DNA from: QANA01 sp963665505
GTDB lineage: Bacteria > Bacillota > Clostridia > Christensenellales > Christensenellaceae
NCBI GenBank assembly: GCA_963665505.1
Contig: OY762275.1
Location: 62,001 to 126,000 of the forward strand
Direction: 5' to 3'
Length of the DNA stretch: 64,000 nucleotides
Shown here: piece by piece, positions 15,447 through 24,501 of the stretch
Layout: each line of letters begins with the position of its first letter
Numbering within the stretch: the first letter of the stretch is position 1
The notes under the pieces: generated by a model
Database searches by the model: none
Told to the model about the DNA's origin: nothing
What the model saw: only the letters and a program-made list of their open reading frames with translations
Program-made: the position numbers and the translations under genes

Positions 15447-17546
15447 ATGTTCAAACACCACAGGAAACCAATTGCAGTCATTCTCCTTCTTTTGCTTTTT
15501 TGCGTTGCATCCTTTCCGGATGTTCCAGTAGCGGCCACCGCCCAAGAGCAGGAGAAAATAGAATTGGTGGAATTGCGCGACAGCAGTTCGAAAACATACT
15601 ATGTTTCCGAAGGCACATATGAATGGGTCGGCTATGCCGAAGACGTCCATTACCTGGACGAAAACGGCGATTACCAGGAGATCGACAACAGCATCCTCTC
15701 TGAAAGCATCCGGCTGGACAACGTGGACTATGCCTATAAAAACGGAGCCAATGATTATACGGTGCGGTGCGCTTCAGACGCTGCGGAAAAACATATCATA
15801 ACGATGGAATATCAGGGGAAATCTCTCTCTTTCGGCCTTGCCGACGGCGCGGCTGTCGAGGGCACAAAAACAAAAACGCTGGACAATGAGATTCTTGCCG
15901 ACATGGCGTATGCCGAGAATTGTGTGCAGTATAAAAACGTATACCCGGGGATAGACTTGGTATATGAGACCAAAACGCACGGCATAAAGGAATATATCGT
16001 CCTGAACCAGCCCACGGAACAGAATGAATTCTATTTCAACGTGTCTTTTGCGGGATTAACCCCGAAAGAAACAGAGGGGAACGTAGCCTTCCTGGACGAA
16101 ACAGGCGAAACCGTTTTTGAAACCAAGCAATTATACGCCATAGACGATAGTGGGGAAGAGAGACAGGACGTAAAATGTGCTATAGTGAAAAAAGAGGATT
16201 CTTATCAATTGAAAATCACATTGGATGCGGCGTATCTGTCCGACGCAAAAAGAGCGTTTCCCGTCGTCATCGACCCATCCGTCATGATCACGGGTTCCTC
16301 TGTCACGTACGATTCCTTCGTCAGTTCCCGATACCCCAACACCAATTATTATCTGAATACGTACATACGGACGGGACGGGATGCCGATTATTACACAAGA
16401 AGAACCTACATCAAGTTCACTCTGCCCACCAATATCCCCGCCGACTATGTTACCAGCGCCTATTTGCGGGTAAAGGAATGGACGGGGCTGTCTCCCGCGG
16501 TCAAGGCCTACAGGGTGACCGACGGTTGGACTTCCAGCACGGTCACATGGAACAACAGGCCGGACTATTCGACGGTCTATGCTTCCGGGAATGCCTATAA
16601 CGACAGCGGAAGCTGGTGGCGGATGTTTGCAACCACATTGGTAAAAAAATGGTTGGACGGGACGTACACCAACCACGGCTTCCTGCTGCGGGACGAAACA
16701 GAATCCGGGACAATGCAATGGACGACATTTTACTCTTCCGATGCACCTTCCCCAAATAAGCCGGAACTGCATATTGTATATGAACAGCCTGTGGAGATTA
16801 CGGCGGTTTGGCCGAGTAGCGGATATTTGCTGCAAGATGAGACATATACGATTAAAGCATGGGTATCGGGAGGAAGCACACCTTCCGTTACTTTCAGATA
16901 TCCAGCAGATGGGACCATAAAATTGTCAGCGAATTTAACAGATGCAGGAACTTATTATTCTGCAGATATTACCCCTGATAATACCTCTTGCACAGCGGGA
17001 GTTTATAGTAATGGCAATTGGGTTTCACATGGGAGACTGTTTTCTGCAACTGCATCCGGAAATACGGATACATATCCATCTTCGATATTCATATGCATAG
17101 AAAGCAATGATTATTATTCCAATAGCGATAGCACTTTCACATATAGCAGTCCTTCAAACAATAGCTTTAGAGGAGTCGGTACAGCAGTTTATAATTGTGC
17201 TGCATACGCAGTGGATGTAACTACAGAAGCCTTTTATTTTGGTATTAACCCTACTGAAGCAGAATTGTATGACTTTATGACAAAAACAGGAGCTTATTCA
17301 AATAGGGCTGGTACACAATATACTGAGCCCTGCAATGCAAATGAACATCCTTCAGTAATTTACTATTCAGACTCCAGTTGGGGGCAAGGACGGGATGGAC
17401 ATTTTGGTAAAGTACAATCATGGGATGCTAATGGTTATGCAACATCCATTATATCTAAATGGGGAGAAGTGGAATTATTATATAGCTCAAGCGCAGACCC
17501 ATTTATTGGGGTCTGTTATGGAGGACCAAAAGCATATTACAAATAA
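15447..17546 (+). CDS. Secreted DNRLRE-domain protein with papain-like C-terminal region
   Basis: 699 residues. Signal peptide about 1-30. Residues about 50-270 resemble the N-terminal region of large wall-associated/RHS-type proteins (YKNVYPGIDLVYET). A DNRLRE beta-sandwich spans about 275-445 (SRYPNTNYYLNTYIRTG, RTYIKFTLP, WTSSTVTWNNRP, FLLRDETESG). The C-terminal 250 residues are encoded in clearly AT-richer DNA. They contain YNCAAYA (Cys584), GRDGHFGKV (His652) and ISKWGE, which looks like a Cys-His papain/NlpC-like active site; that is inference. A GGAGG site lies before the ATG. Modular architecture with a compositionally foreign tail resembles polymorphic effector proteins. The next gene follows 19 bases later. 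Confidence 0.75.
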   Translation: MFKHHRKPIAVILLLLLFCVASFPDVPVAATAQEQEKIELVELRDSSSKTYYVSEGTYEWVGYAEDVHYLDENGDYQEIDNSILSESIRLDNVDYAYKNGANDYTVRCASDAAEKHIITMEYQGKSLSFGLADGAAVEGTKTKTLDNEILADMAYAENCVQYKNVYPGIDLVYETKTHGIKEYIVLNQPTEQNEFYFNVSFAGLTPKETEGNVAFLDETGETVFETKQLYAIDDSGEERQDVKCAIVKKEDSYQLKITLDAAYLSDAKRAFPVVIDPSVMITGSSVTYDSFVSSRYPNTNYYLNTYIRTGRDADYYTRRTYIKFTLPTNIPADYVTSAYLRVKEWTGLSPAVKAYRVTDGWTSSTVTWNNRPDYSTVYASGNAYNDSGSWWRMFATTLVKKWLDGTYTNHGFLLRDETESGTMQWTTFYSSDAPSPNKPELHIVYEQPVEITAVWPSSGYLLQDETYTIKAWVSGGSTPSVTFRYPADGTIKLSANLTDAGTYYSADITPDNTSCTAGVYSNGNWVSHGRLFSATASGNTDTYPSSIFICIESNDYYSNSDSTFTYSSPSNNSFRGVGTAVYNCAAYAVDVTTEAFYFGINPTEAELYDFMTKTGAYSNRAGTQYTEPCNANEHPSVIYYSDSSWGQGRDGHFGKVQSWDANGYATSIISKWGEVELLYSSSADPFIGVCYGGPKAYYK

Positions 17547-17565
17547 GCAATAATGAGGTGAATTT

Positions 17566-18576
17566 ATGAATAAAAGAATGAAAAGAATTCGCGGAATGAT
17601 TTTAATAGTTATTGTTCTTTCTATAGGAGGAATAATTGTTCTCTTTTCTCCTAAAACTTCAGCAAAATCTTCTATTGCAATTAGTAACACTCCTGCTTAT
17701 AAGTTACAGGAGAACATCTTGCAAACTTTCCGCCCCGAATGGGAATGGGACGAAGAGGCGCAGGAATACACCAACCTCGGCGATCTGGTGCGCGACCCGG
17801 AAACGGGGTTGTTCCCCGAGCCTTCCCCGTTCCCGGAAGATTTGAAAGGAATTGCCAATTGGGATCCTTATCTTGGATTATATATTAAAAACACGATTGA
17901 TATCAATCATGAAACAGGCGAAATGACATTTCATTCCTTTGAAGGGATGATTTCCACAAGAGAAGATTGGCCTGTGTACGATGTATATTCTCCCTCTAAA
18001 TTTAATACGGCATATTTAAAATATCATAAATATGCCGCAGATAAATATTATGAAGGCGGCATGATTTCTATCATAGCCTATCCTGACATGGACATTTTTG
18101 AATGGGAAGCTTTCACGCCAGAATGGTTTGGACTTTCATTTAATGATCTTCCAATGATCTTAGATACCCTTGAGGTCGGTGCACCACCTTCGTATACAAT
18201 GTCTTTGATCATGCTGCTCACAAAAACAGATGTGGAAATTCGTCCAACTAAAGGAAGTTCAGAGAAGGAATTAGCGGAATGGGTCACCGCTTTCAACGCG
18301 CTCACCTCGGGCGCGCAGGAACAAGTGAAACAGGGTAACCTGGAGGGGCTGGGATATTTTGCACTTCCCTACATCTGCGACGAACTGCTGAACGGCAACG
18401 ACAGTCTGCTGTCTGCCCTGCCCGAACAGGCCGACGGCCTCGAAGGCGCGGATAAGGCTGATACGGCAGGCTGGAGCAAACAGGACTGGCTCGATTGGTT
18501 CGAAAACAACGCCGAGACGATGGAAGTCCTTGAATACGTCTGCCAGCGGGAAATCAGCATGCCCTGGCTAGAATAG
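17566..18576 (+). CDS. Secreted protein of unknown function, mosaic paralogue 1
   Basis: 336 residues. An N-terminal signal anchor (residues 5-28) precedes YKLQENI. The block EWEWDEEAQEYTNLGDLVRD with the PETGLFPEPSPFPE extension and the last 95 residues (FNALTSGAQEQVKQGNLEGL to MPWLE) are GC-rich and almost identical to the paralogue at 18733. The middle (about residues 105-240) is AT-rich and more diverged, though FEWEAFTPEWFGLSFNDLPM is shared. It follows the DNRLRE protein by 19 bases with GAGGTGAATTT before the ATG, so the two are cotranscribed. No family recognised. An accessory or immunity-like partner of the DNRLRE protein is possible but unproven. Confidence 0.75.
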   Translation: MNKRMKRIRGMILIVIVLSIGGIIVLFSPKTSAKSSIAISNTPAYKLQENILQTFRPEWEWDEEAQEYTNLGDLVRDPETGLFPEPSPFPEDLKGIANWDPYLGLYIKNTIDINHETGEMTFHSFEGMISTREDWPVYDVYSPSKFNTAYLKYHKYAADKYYEGGMISIIAYPDMDIFEWEAFTPEWFGLSFNDLPMILDTLEVGAPPSYTMSLIMLLTKTDVEIRPTKGSSEKELAEWVTAFNALTSGAQEQVKQGNLEGLGYFALPYICDELLNGNDSLLSALPEQADGLEGADKADTAGWSKQDWLDWFENNAETMEVLEYVCQREISMPWLE

Positions 18577-18607
18577 CACACAAAACATAAGACGCAGAAC
18601 AATAAAG

Positions 18608-18633
18608 GCAGGCCCGGGGATTCCCGGGCCTGC
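18608..18633 (+). terminator. Hairpin after mosaic paralogue 1
   Basis: Eleven-pair GCAGGCCCGGG stem with a four-base loop. No T tract follows, so it may act as an mRNA 3' stabiliser. A sequence-related hairpin with a T tract follows paralogue 2. Confidence 0.55.
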
Positions 18634-18661
18634 TGCATAAACCAAAACAAGTTCCACTATC

Positions 18662-18690
18662 TTGTAAGACATATCAAAATACCGTAAAAT
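18662..18690 (+). promoter_or_regulatory. Promoter of mosaic paralogue 2
   Basis: TTGTAA (18662-18667), 17 bases, TAAAAT (18685-18690). AAAGGAGG follows about 30 bases later, ahead of the ATG at 18733. Confidence 0.6.
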
Positions 18691-18732
18691 ATGAGTAGGA
18701 ATATTTGCTTTTACGGCTAAAGGAGGCATCCT

Positions 18733-19863
18733 ATGTTCAACAAAATCATCACAAATATAAAAAGCCTTTGTATAGCCGCCCTGTGCCTCCTGTTCATCGG
18801 AGGCAGCGCTGCGTATGCTTTGGCTCGCGCAGATGCAGAGGTGCCTGCGGAAAGCGCAACGCAATCTTCACCTGCCGCGGTACCCTCTTCTGCCGGCGAA
18901 GAACAGGAGACTGCCGAAACGGTACCCCCGACCAACGCACAGGACCCTTCCGAAACAATGCTTTCTACTGGTGAGGAACCCTTCTACAAATTACAGGAAA
19001 ACATCCGCGCCACTTTCCGTTCCGACTGGGAATGGAATGAAGAGGCGCAGGAATACACTAACCTCGGCGACCTGGTGCGCGACCCGGAAACGGGCCTGTT
19101 CCCCGAACCTTCCCCGTTTCCGGAGAACTTGGAGGGATATGCGACCTGGGATCCATATCTTGCGCTGTATATAATAAACACTATCCAAATCGATCATGAA
19201 ACAGGCGAAATCATCGTGGAACCTTATCCTTCTGTAGATCCTTCTATAATGCAAAAACCATTATATTATGATAGGGATACCGATGATACCTTTAATAGCA
19301 TACTTAACGTGTATATGGAATATGTTGATGAAAAATACTACGGAGGCGGTTATTTAGCTGCTGCCTATCCCGACTTGGATATTTTTGAATGGGAAGGCTT
19401 TACACCGGAATGGTTTGGGCTTTCGTTTAGCGATCTTCCGATGGTTATAGATAAACTTGAGGCGGGTGCTCCCTCGTCATACACAATGTCTCTTATTATG
19501 CTAATAACTAAGACAGACGTGGGGATTCGTCCAACAAAAGGCAGCTTACGTAAGCTTCTTGGGGAATGGGTCTCCGCCTTCAACGCGCTCACCTCGGGCG
19601 CGCAGGAGCAAGTGAAACAGGGCAACCTGGAAGAGCTGGGATATCTGGCACTTCCCTACATCTGCGACGAACTGCTGAACGGCAACGATAGTCTGCTGTC
19701 TGCCCTGCCCGAACAGGCTGACGGCCTTGAAGGCGCGGATAAGACCGATACGGCAGGCTGGAGCAAGCAGGACTGGCTCGATTGGTTCGAAAACAATGCC
19801 GAGACCATGGAAGTCCTCGAATACGTCTGCCAGCGGGAAATCAGCATGCCCTGGCTCGGATAG
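18733..19863 (+). CDS. Secreted protein of unknown function, mosaic paralogue 2
   Basis: 376 residues. Signal peptide about 1-31 (SLCIAALCLLFIGGSAAYALA), then a 40-residue low-complexity linker rich in Ala, Ser, Glu, Pro and Thr, absent from paralogue 1. From YKLQENIRATF onward it aligns end to end with paralogue 1. The first 55 codons of the common part and the last 95 codons are nearly identical at DNA level, while the core (about 19190-19550) is AT-rich and diverged. It has its own promoter and a related downstream hairpin, so the duplicated unit includes the 3' untranslated region. No known domain recognised; the linker suggests a wall-spanning or surface-exposed protein. Confidence 0.75.
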   Translation: MFNKIITNIKSLCIAALCLLFIGGSAAYALARADAEVPAESATQSSPAAVPSSAGEEQETAETVPPTNAQDPSETMLSTGEEPFYKLQENIRATFRSDWEWNEEAQEYTNLGDLVRDPETGLFPEPSPFPENLEGYATWDPYLALYIINTIQIDHETGEIIVEPYPSVDPSIMQKPLYYDRDTDDTFNSILNVYMEYVDEKYYGGGYLAAAYPDLDIFEWEGFTPEWFGLSFSDLPMVIDKLEAGAPSSYTMSLIMLITKTDVGIRPTKGSLRKLLGEWVSAFNALTSGAQEQVKQGNLEELGYLALPYICDELLNGNDSLLSALPEQADGLEGADKTDTAGWSKQDWLDWFENNAETMEVLEYVCQREISMPWLG

Positions 19864-19885
19864 CAAACATAAACCACAGAACAAT

Positions 19886-19918
19886 AAAGGCAGGCTCGGG
19901 GATTCCGGGCCTGCCTTT
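19886..19918 (+). terminator. Terminator after mosaic paralogue 2
   Basis: Stem AAAGGCAGGC/GCCTGCCTTT (19886-19895 with 19909-19918) with a short T tract. It is the counterpart of the hairpin at 18608. Confidence 0.65.
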
Positions 19919-20063
19919 GCTAAACAACATATATCTAATATGCATGCGGACACCCGGCAATGATGCCATCCCTTTCAATACATACGCCGCCGCGGGAGCG
20001 GCCCCTGCTGCCGGTACTCATCCCTCCCCTATATTTTCAATATCACCGATTTTCTGCCCGTTC

Positions 20064-20092
20064 TTCTCAAAATGTACTATATTTATTATAAT
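20064..20092 (+). promoter_or_regulatory. Promoter of dpaL
   Basis: TTCTCA (20064-20069), 17 bases, consensus TATAAT (20087-20092), about 45 bases before the ATG. Confidence 0.65.
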
Positions 20093-20136
20093 ACAGGTAT
20101 ACGGTTTACTGACAACTTCGAAAGGAAGCATACCCT

Positions 20137-21333
20137 ATGCATAAAACGATCCAAGATATCGCCCTTATTTCCGGAAAGGCATTTTCCTCTTCCTTACCCG
20201 CATTCTTCCGGTCGGACACAGCCGCCGCTGTCCATGCTTTCCATAAAACGATCCCCGGCTACCAAGAAACGCCGCTGATCCGTTTGAAAACCCTCGCCGA
20301 TTCCCTGGGCATAGGGGAAATATTCGTAAAAGACGAGTCTTTCCGGTTTGGGCTCAAGGCTTTCAAATGTTTGGGCAGTTCTTTTGCCATCGCCAAACTG
20401 ATTGCCGACAAAATCGGACTGTCCCAACCGTTAGATTTTCGAAAAATCACCTCTCCCGAAGTAAAACAACAGATCAAAGATATGGTCTTTGTTACAGCCA
20501 CGGACGGGAATCACGGCAAAGGCGTCGCCTGGTCGGCGGCCGCCGTCGGGTGCAAAGCCTTTGTTTTCATGCCCCAGGGCACGAAAGCCTGCCGTGCAGA
20601 CGCGATCCGTTCTATCGCGGGCACCAGGGTCACCATCACCGACCAGAATTACGACCACACCGTCCGGATAGCCGCCGCCTACGCGAAAGAAAACGGTTAT
20701 TTCCTCGTGCAGGATACCGGATTCCCCGGTTACGAAGAGATCCCGGGCAATATCACGCTGGGCTATACGACGATGGCGGAAGAAGCATGGGAACAAATGC
20801 ACGCTTACGGCTACAAGCTGCCCTCGCACCTTTTCCTGCAGGCGGGGGTCGGCTCTATGGCCGGCGGCGTACTCGGATACTTTGTTTTAAAAGCCCCTGA
20901 ACACTTGCCCGTCACAACGATCGTTGAACCCGATACCGTCGCCTGTTTTTTTGAATCTGCGCGGATCGGAGACGGCAACCCGCACGGTATCCCCGGAAAT
21001 CCGGAAACGATCATGGCCGGGCTCAACTGCGGAGAACCCAATCCGTTCATCTGGCCTATTCTTCGGGATTTTTCTTCCTTTTACGCCGCCTGCCCAGATT
21101 TTGTGACCGAAACAGGCATGCGCACATTGGCTTTCCCCCTCGGGCAGGACAAAAAAATCGTCTCCGGCGAGTCCGGCGCCGTAAGCACAGGACTGCTTAA
21201 ACTGCTTTGCACGGAAGAAGCACTGCGCGGCTACAAAGAGGCATTGGGATTAAAAAAAGATTCCGTTGTCCTGCTGTTCAGTACGGAAGGCGATACGGAC
21301 CCGGAGAATTATCAGAAAATCCTGCATGCATAA
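20137..21333 (+). CDS. dpaL: Diaminopropionate ammonia-lyase
   Basis: PLP fold-type II enzyme that breaks 2,3-diaminopropionate into pyruvate and two ammonia molecules. 398 residues, matching E. coli YgeX. The cofactor lysine lies in RFGLKAFKCLGSS (about residues 70-82), the PLP-binding Asn in ATDGNHGKGVAWSA, the glycine-rich phosphate loop in QAGVGSMAGGVLGY, and the C-terminal SGESGAVSTGLL completes the site. ATG at 20137 follows AAGGAAG. Monocistronic with its own promoter. In gut anaerobes it is linked to breakdown of diaminopropionate and D-serine-like amino acids; no YgeW/YgeY-type purine-catabolism neighbours are present here. Confidence 0.93.
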   Translation: MHKTIQDIALISGKAFSSSLPAFFRSDTAAAVHAFHKTIPGYQETPLIRLKTLADSLGIGEIFVKDESFRFGLKAFKCLGSSFAIAKLIADKIGLSQPLDFRKITSPEVKQQIKDMVFVTATDGNHGKGVAWSAAAVGCKAFVFMPQGTKACRADAIRSIAGTRVTITDQNYDHTVRIAAAYAKENGYFLVQDTGFPGYEEIPGNITLGYTTMAEEAWEQMHAYGYKLPSHLFLQAGVGSMAGGVLGYFVLKAPEHLPVTTIVEPDTVACFFESARIGDGNPHGIPGNPETIMAGLNCGEPNPFIWPILRDFSSFYAACPDFVTETGMRTLAFPLGQDKKIVSGESGAVSTGLLKLLCTEEALRGYKEALGLKKDSVVLLFSTEGDTDPENYQKILHA

Positions 21334-21494
21334 AGAGAAGTTTTTTTCCTGCGGTTACACAGATTTTCCCCTTCTTAACCGGGGATCCGCCGGTTTGCTG
21401 CGGCATTGAAATAGATTCCAAAGTATGGTAGCTTAAACAAAAGCACTGTTTTTACAGACCGAGAGATTTGAAAAATGAAGGGGAGGGTTTTTAC

Positions 21495-22361
21495 ATGACA
21501 TTAAGATCTCCAAGCGATGTTACGAAACTGCGGAACGGCGTGCTCATGCCCTGGCTGGGTCTGGGCGTTTGGAGGGCCGAAGGCGAGCAGGCCATCCAGG
21601 CCGTAAAATGGGCCGTACAGACCGGATACAGGCATATCGATACCGCGGCAATATACCGCAACGAAAAAGAGGTCGGCATCGCCGTCAAAGAATGCGGTGT
21701 GAACAGGCATAATCTTTTCATCACCTCCAAACTCAGGATACACGGCTATGAAAGCGCGATCACATCCTGCGAACAGACTTTGAAAGATTTGCAGACGGAT
21801 TACCTTGACCTTTACCTTATCCATTGGCCTATGCCGGAAGAAGGGAAATACATCGAAACATGGAAAGCCTTTGAAAAACTTTATCGGGACGGCAAGGTGC
21901 GCGCCATCGGCGTCGCCAACTTTTATGATACCTGGATCAAAGAGATCATGGAACAATGCGATATCGTACCGATGGTCGACCAGTTCGAATACCACCCTTA
22001 TTACCAGATGCGGGAACTTCATCAGTTCTGCATCGACAACGGGATACAATATGAAGCGTATTCCCCGCTGGGCGGCGGCGCCGTTTTAAAAGATCCCGAG
22101 ATCAGCAAGATCGCCGACAAATACGGCAAGACCTCCGCACAGGTCATCCTTCGTTTCGAATTGCAGACGGGCGTGGTCGTCATCCCCAAATCCGTCCATA
22201 AAGAGCGCATCGAAAGCAATATGGCGCTTTTCGATTTCGAACTTTCGCAGGAAGATATGCAAAAATTTTATGCGATGGACGCGGACAAGAAAATCACTTG
22301 CCGCCGCCCGGACATGCCTTTCGAAACGTGGAAAAAGCTCAGGGCGGAGGGGAAAATATGA
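21495..22361 (+). CDS. Aldo/keto reductase, AKR5-like, copy 1
   Basis: 288 residues, NADPH-dependent TIM-barrel oxidoreductase. Catalytic tetrad visible: Asp and Tyr in HIDTAAIYRNE, Lys in ITSKLRI, His in LIHWPMP. NADPH-binding VVIPKSVHKERIESN lies near the C-terminus. Length and motifs match 2,5-diketo-gluconate reductase-type enzymes of broad carbonyl specificity. ATG at 21495 follows GGGAGG; an upstream TTG is rejected. A possible promoter TTGAAA-17-TAGCTT with a TG extension (21406-21434) precedes it. The next gene is a close tandem paralogue. Real substrate unknown. Confidence 0.9.
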   Translation: MTLRSPSDVTKLRNGVLMPWLGLGVWRAEGEQAIQAVKWAVQTGYRHIDTAAIYRNEKEVGIAVKECGVNRHNLFITSKLRIHGYESAITSCEQTLKDLQTDYLDLYLIHWPMPEEGKYIETWKAFEKLYRDGKVRAIGVANFYDTWIKEIMEQCDIVPMVDQFEYHPYYQMRELHQFCIDNGIQYEAYSPLGGGAVLKDPEISKIADKYGKTSAQVILRFELQTGVVVIPKSVHKERIESNMALFDFELSQEDMQKFYAMDADKKITCRRPDMPFETWKKLRAEGKI

Positions 22362-22411
22362 AAGGCGCTTTCCCCGGCGTTTTTCATCGATAGATGCAAC
22401 GCATTAAATTA

Positions 22412-22440
22412 TTGTAATGCATCGGCAAATATGATAACAT
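22412..22440 (+). promoter_or_regulatory. Promoter of aldo/keto reductase copy 2
   Basis: TTGTAA (22412-22417), 17 bases, TAACAT (22435-22440) with an upstream TGA that could act as an extended -10. It suggests independent control of the two paralogues. Confidence 0.5.
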
Positions 22441-22499
22441 GATTTTAAGTATGACAGCTCCAATACAAAAGATTTGAAATGATGAACAGGAGGGAAAAC

Positions 22500-23378
22500 A
22501 TGTTAAAATCCATCAATGACACGACAAAGCTCAGCAACGGTGTTTTGATGCCGTGGGTAGGGCTGGGGGTTTGGCAGGCCGAAGGACAGGATGTCATTAA
22601 TGCCGTCAAATGGGCCGTGCAGGCCGGATACAGACATATCGATACCGCATCTATTTACGGAAACGAAAAAGAAGTCGGGATCGGTATTAAAGAAGGCGGC
22701 GTAAGCAGGCACGATCTGTTTGTTACATCCAAGCTCTTAAAACACGGTTATGAGAGCGCGATCACATCCTGCGAACAGACTTTGAAAGATTTGCAGACAG
22801 ATTACCTTGACCTTTACCTTATCCATTGGCCACGCCCCACCGAAGGTAAATACATCGAAAGCTGGAAAGGTCTCGAAAAGCTCTACAAAGACGGTAAAGT
22901 GCGCGCCATCGGCGTCGCTAACTTCTATGACATCTGGATCAAAGAGATCATGGAACAATGCGATATCGTACCGATGGTCGACCAGTTTGAGTACCATCCG
23001 TTCTATCAGATGCGGGAACTCCATCAGTTCTGCATCGATAACGGGATACAATATGAGGCGTATTCCCCGCTGGGCGGCGGCGCCGTTTTAAAAGATCCCG
23101 AGATCAGCAAGATCGCGGACAAATACGGCAAGACCTCCGCGCAGGTCATCCTTCGTTTCGAATTGCAGACGGGCGCCGTCGTTATCCCCAAATCTGTCCA
23201 CAAAGAACGCATTGAAAGCAATATGGATCTTTTCGACTTCGAACTTTCGCAGGAAGATATGCAGGAATTTTATGCGATGGACAAAAATATAAAGATTACA
23301 TGCGCACGGCCCGATCAGCCCTGGCCCGAATTCATGAAAGAAAAGGAAGCACGGATGAAGGCAGGCAAACCCTATTAA
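22500..23378 (+). CDS. Aldo/keto reductase, AKR5-like, copy 2
   Basis: 292 residues with the same tetrad as copy 1 (HIDTASIYGNE, VTSKLLK, LIHWPRP) and the same NADPH motif. Long stretches of the second half are almost identical in DNA to copy 1 (for example 22080-22190 against 23082-23192), whereas the N- and C-terminal ends differ more. That fits tandem duplication plus gene conversion. The C-terminus adds a basic tail (FMKEKEARMKAGKPY), a region that often shapes substrate choice in this family. ATG at 22500 follows CAGGAGGG. A terminator follows. Confidence 0.9.
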   Translation: MLKSINDTTKLSNGVLMPWVGLGVWQAEGQDVINAVKWAVQAGYRHIDTASIYGNEKEVGIGIKEGGVSRHDLFVTSKLLKHGYESAITSCEQTLKDLQTDYLDLYLIHWPRPTEGKYIESWKGLEKLYKDGKVRAIGVANFYDIWIKEIMEQCDIVPMVDQFEYHPFYQMRELHQFCIDNGIQYEAYSPLGGGAVLKDPEISKIADKYGKTSAQVILRFELQTGAVVIPKSVHKERIESNMDLFDFELSQEDMQEFYAMDKNIKITCARPDQPWPEFMKEKEARMKAGKPY

Positions 23379-23390
23379 GCGCCAAAAGGA

Positions 23391-23418
23391 AACAGCCCCG
23401 TAACGGGGCTGTTTTTTT
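23391..23418 (+). terminator. Terminator of aldo/keto reductase copy 2
   Basis: Stem AACAGCCCCG/CGGGGCTGTT followed by seven T. Confidence 0.88.
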
Positions 23419-23436
23419 GCCAATATTCTGTTTGCA

Positions 23437-23466
23437 TTGTAATCTTTTCCCGGGTTATGTTAGAAT
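23437..23466 (+). promoter_or_regulatory. Promoter of the aldose epimerase gene
   Basis: TTGTAA (23437-23442), 18 bases, TAGAAT (23461-23466) preceded by TGT, an extended -10. Confidence 0.55.
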
Positions 23467-23534
23467 AAAAAAGAGTGGGCGGGATCTTCAGCCTTTCAAA
23501 TGCCCCAATCATCCATTTCCAAAGGAGGTATCTT

Positions 23535-24413
23535 ATGGCAACATACACGCTTATACAAAACGGAGCGTCCCTCGCCGTCGAAAGCCTGGGCGCAGAACTT
23601 TTTTCCTATACGGCCGCCGGCAAAGAATATATCTGGCAGGGTGACCCGTCCATATGGCACGGACACGGCCCGGTGCTTTTCCCCATCGTGGGGTCGCTCA
23701 AAGACGAGACCATAAAGATCGAAGGACAGTCCTACCATATGCGCAAACATGGTTTTTTGCGGCGCATGGAATTTGCACTTGAAAAGAAAACCGAAGATTC
23801 CCTGCAATTTACCACACACGCCACCCCCGAAACGCGCGCCATGTATCCATTCGATTTTACCGCCCGGATCACCTATACGGTGGAGGAAAACGGATTTTCG
23901 GCCACGTTCCGCATACAAAACGATTCCGGCCGTACGATGCCCATGTGCATCGGCGGCCATCCCGGTTTTATCTGCCCGCTGAAAGAAGGCGAGGCCTTTA
24001 CCGACTATGTTTTAAAATTCCCCAACCCGGAACAGGGGCGCAATATGCTTTGTCCCAATGGATATATCATCACCGGCGAAGAGACCCTGAAAGAATTCCA
24101 TATCGATACGCTCCCGTTAAAATACGAATATTTTTCGGAAAAAGACGCCCTCATATTAGCCGGACTGAAATCCAGAAGCGTCCGGCTCCTGCATAAGACC
24201 ACCGGACGCGGCATCGAGTTTTCTTTCCCCGGGTTCGATGTGCTGGGCGTCTGGTCCGCACCGGGCAAATACGCAAAGTATGTTTGCCTTGAACCCTGGT
24301 GCGGCCTTCCTGCTTTCGAAGATGAAACCGGCAATTTTGAAGATAAACCGTATGTGAAATTCATAGGACCCGGCCGGGATCTTGAAGTCTCGTATTCCAT
24401 GCGCATCCTGTGA
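23535..24413 (+). CDS. Aldose 1-epimerase family protein (LacX/GalM-like)
   Basis: 292 residues with the galactose-mutarotase beta-sandwich pattern: AELFSYTAAGKEYIWQGDPSIWHGHGPVLFPIVGSL at the N-terminus, HGFLRRMEF with a likely active-site His, and CIGGHPGF with the second His. The pattern is that of the LacX subgroup, which probably interconverts alpha and beta anomers of hexoses or hexose phosphates. ATG at 23535 follows AAAGGAGG. Monocistronic, with its own promoter and terminator. The exact sugar is not deducible. Confidence 0.88.
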   Translation: MATYTLIQNGASLAVESLGAELFSYTAAGKEYIWQGDPSIWHGHGPVLFPIVGSLKDETIKIEGQSYHMRKHGFLRRMEFALEKKTEDSLQFTTHATPETRAMYPFDFTARITYTVEENGFSATFRIQNDSGRTMPMCIGGHPGFICPLKEGEAFTDYVLKFPNPEQGRNMLCPNGYIITGEETLKEFHIDTLPLKYEYFSEKDALILAGLKSRSVRLLHKTTGRGIEFSFPGFDVLGVWSAPGKYAKYVCLEPWCGLPAFEDETGNFEDKPYVKFIGPGRDLEVSYSMRIL

Positions 24414-24501
24414 CGGATACAGCTTGCCGGCCCGCTGCGGTTAAAAAGACCCGCTGGGCCGAGTCTTCATACAATTATACATAAAATTATACATACCCTT
24501 G

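Noticed and set aside
14974..15622. Two overlapping plus-strand frames in the gap before the DNRLRE gene
   Set aside because: Phe/Leu-rich low-complexity start, no ribosome binding site, one runs into the DNRLRE gene in another frame, and both cross the inverted-repeat structure.
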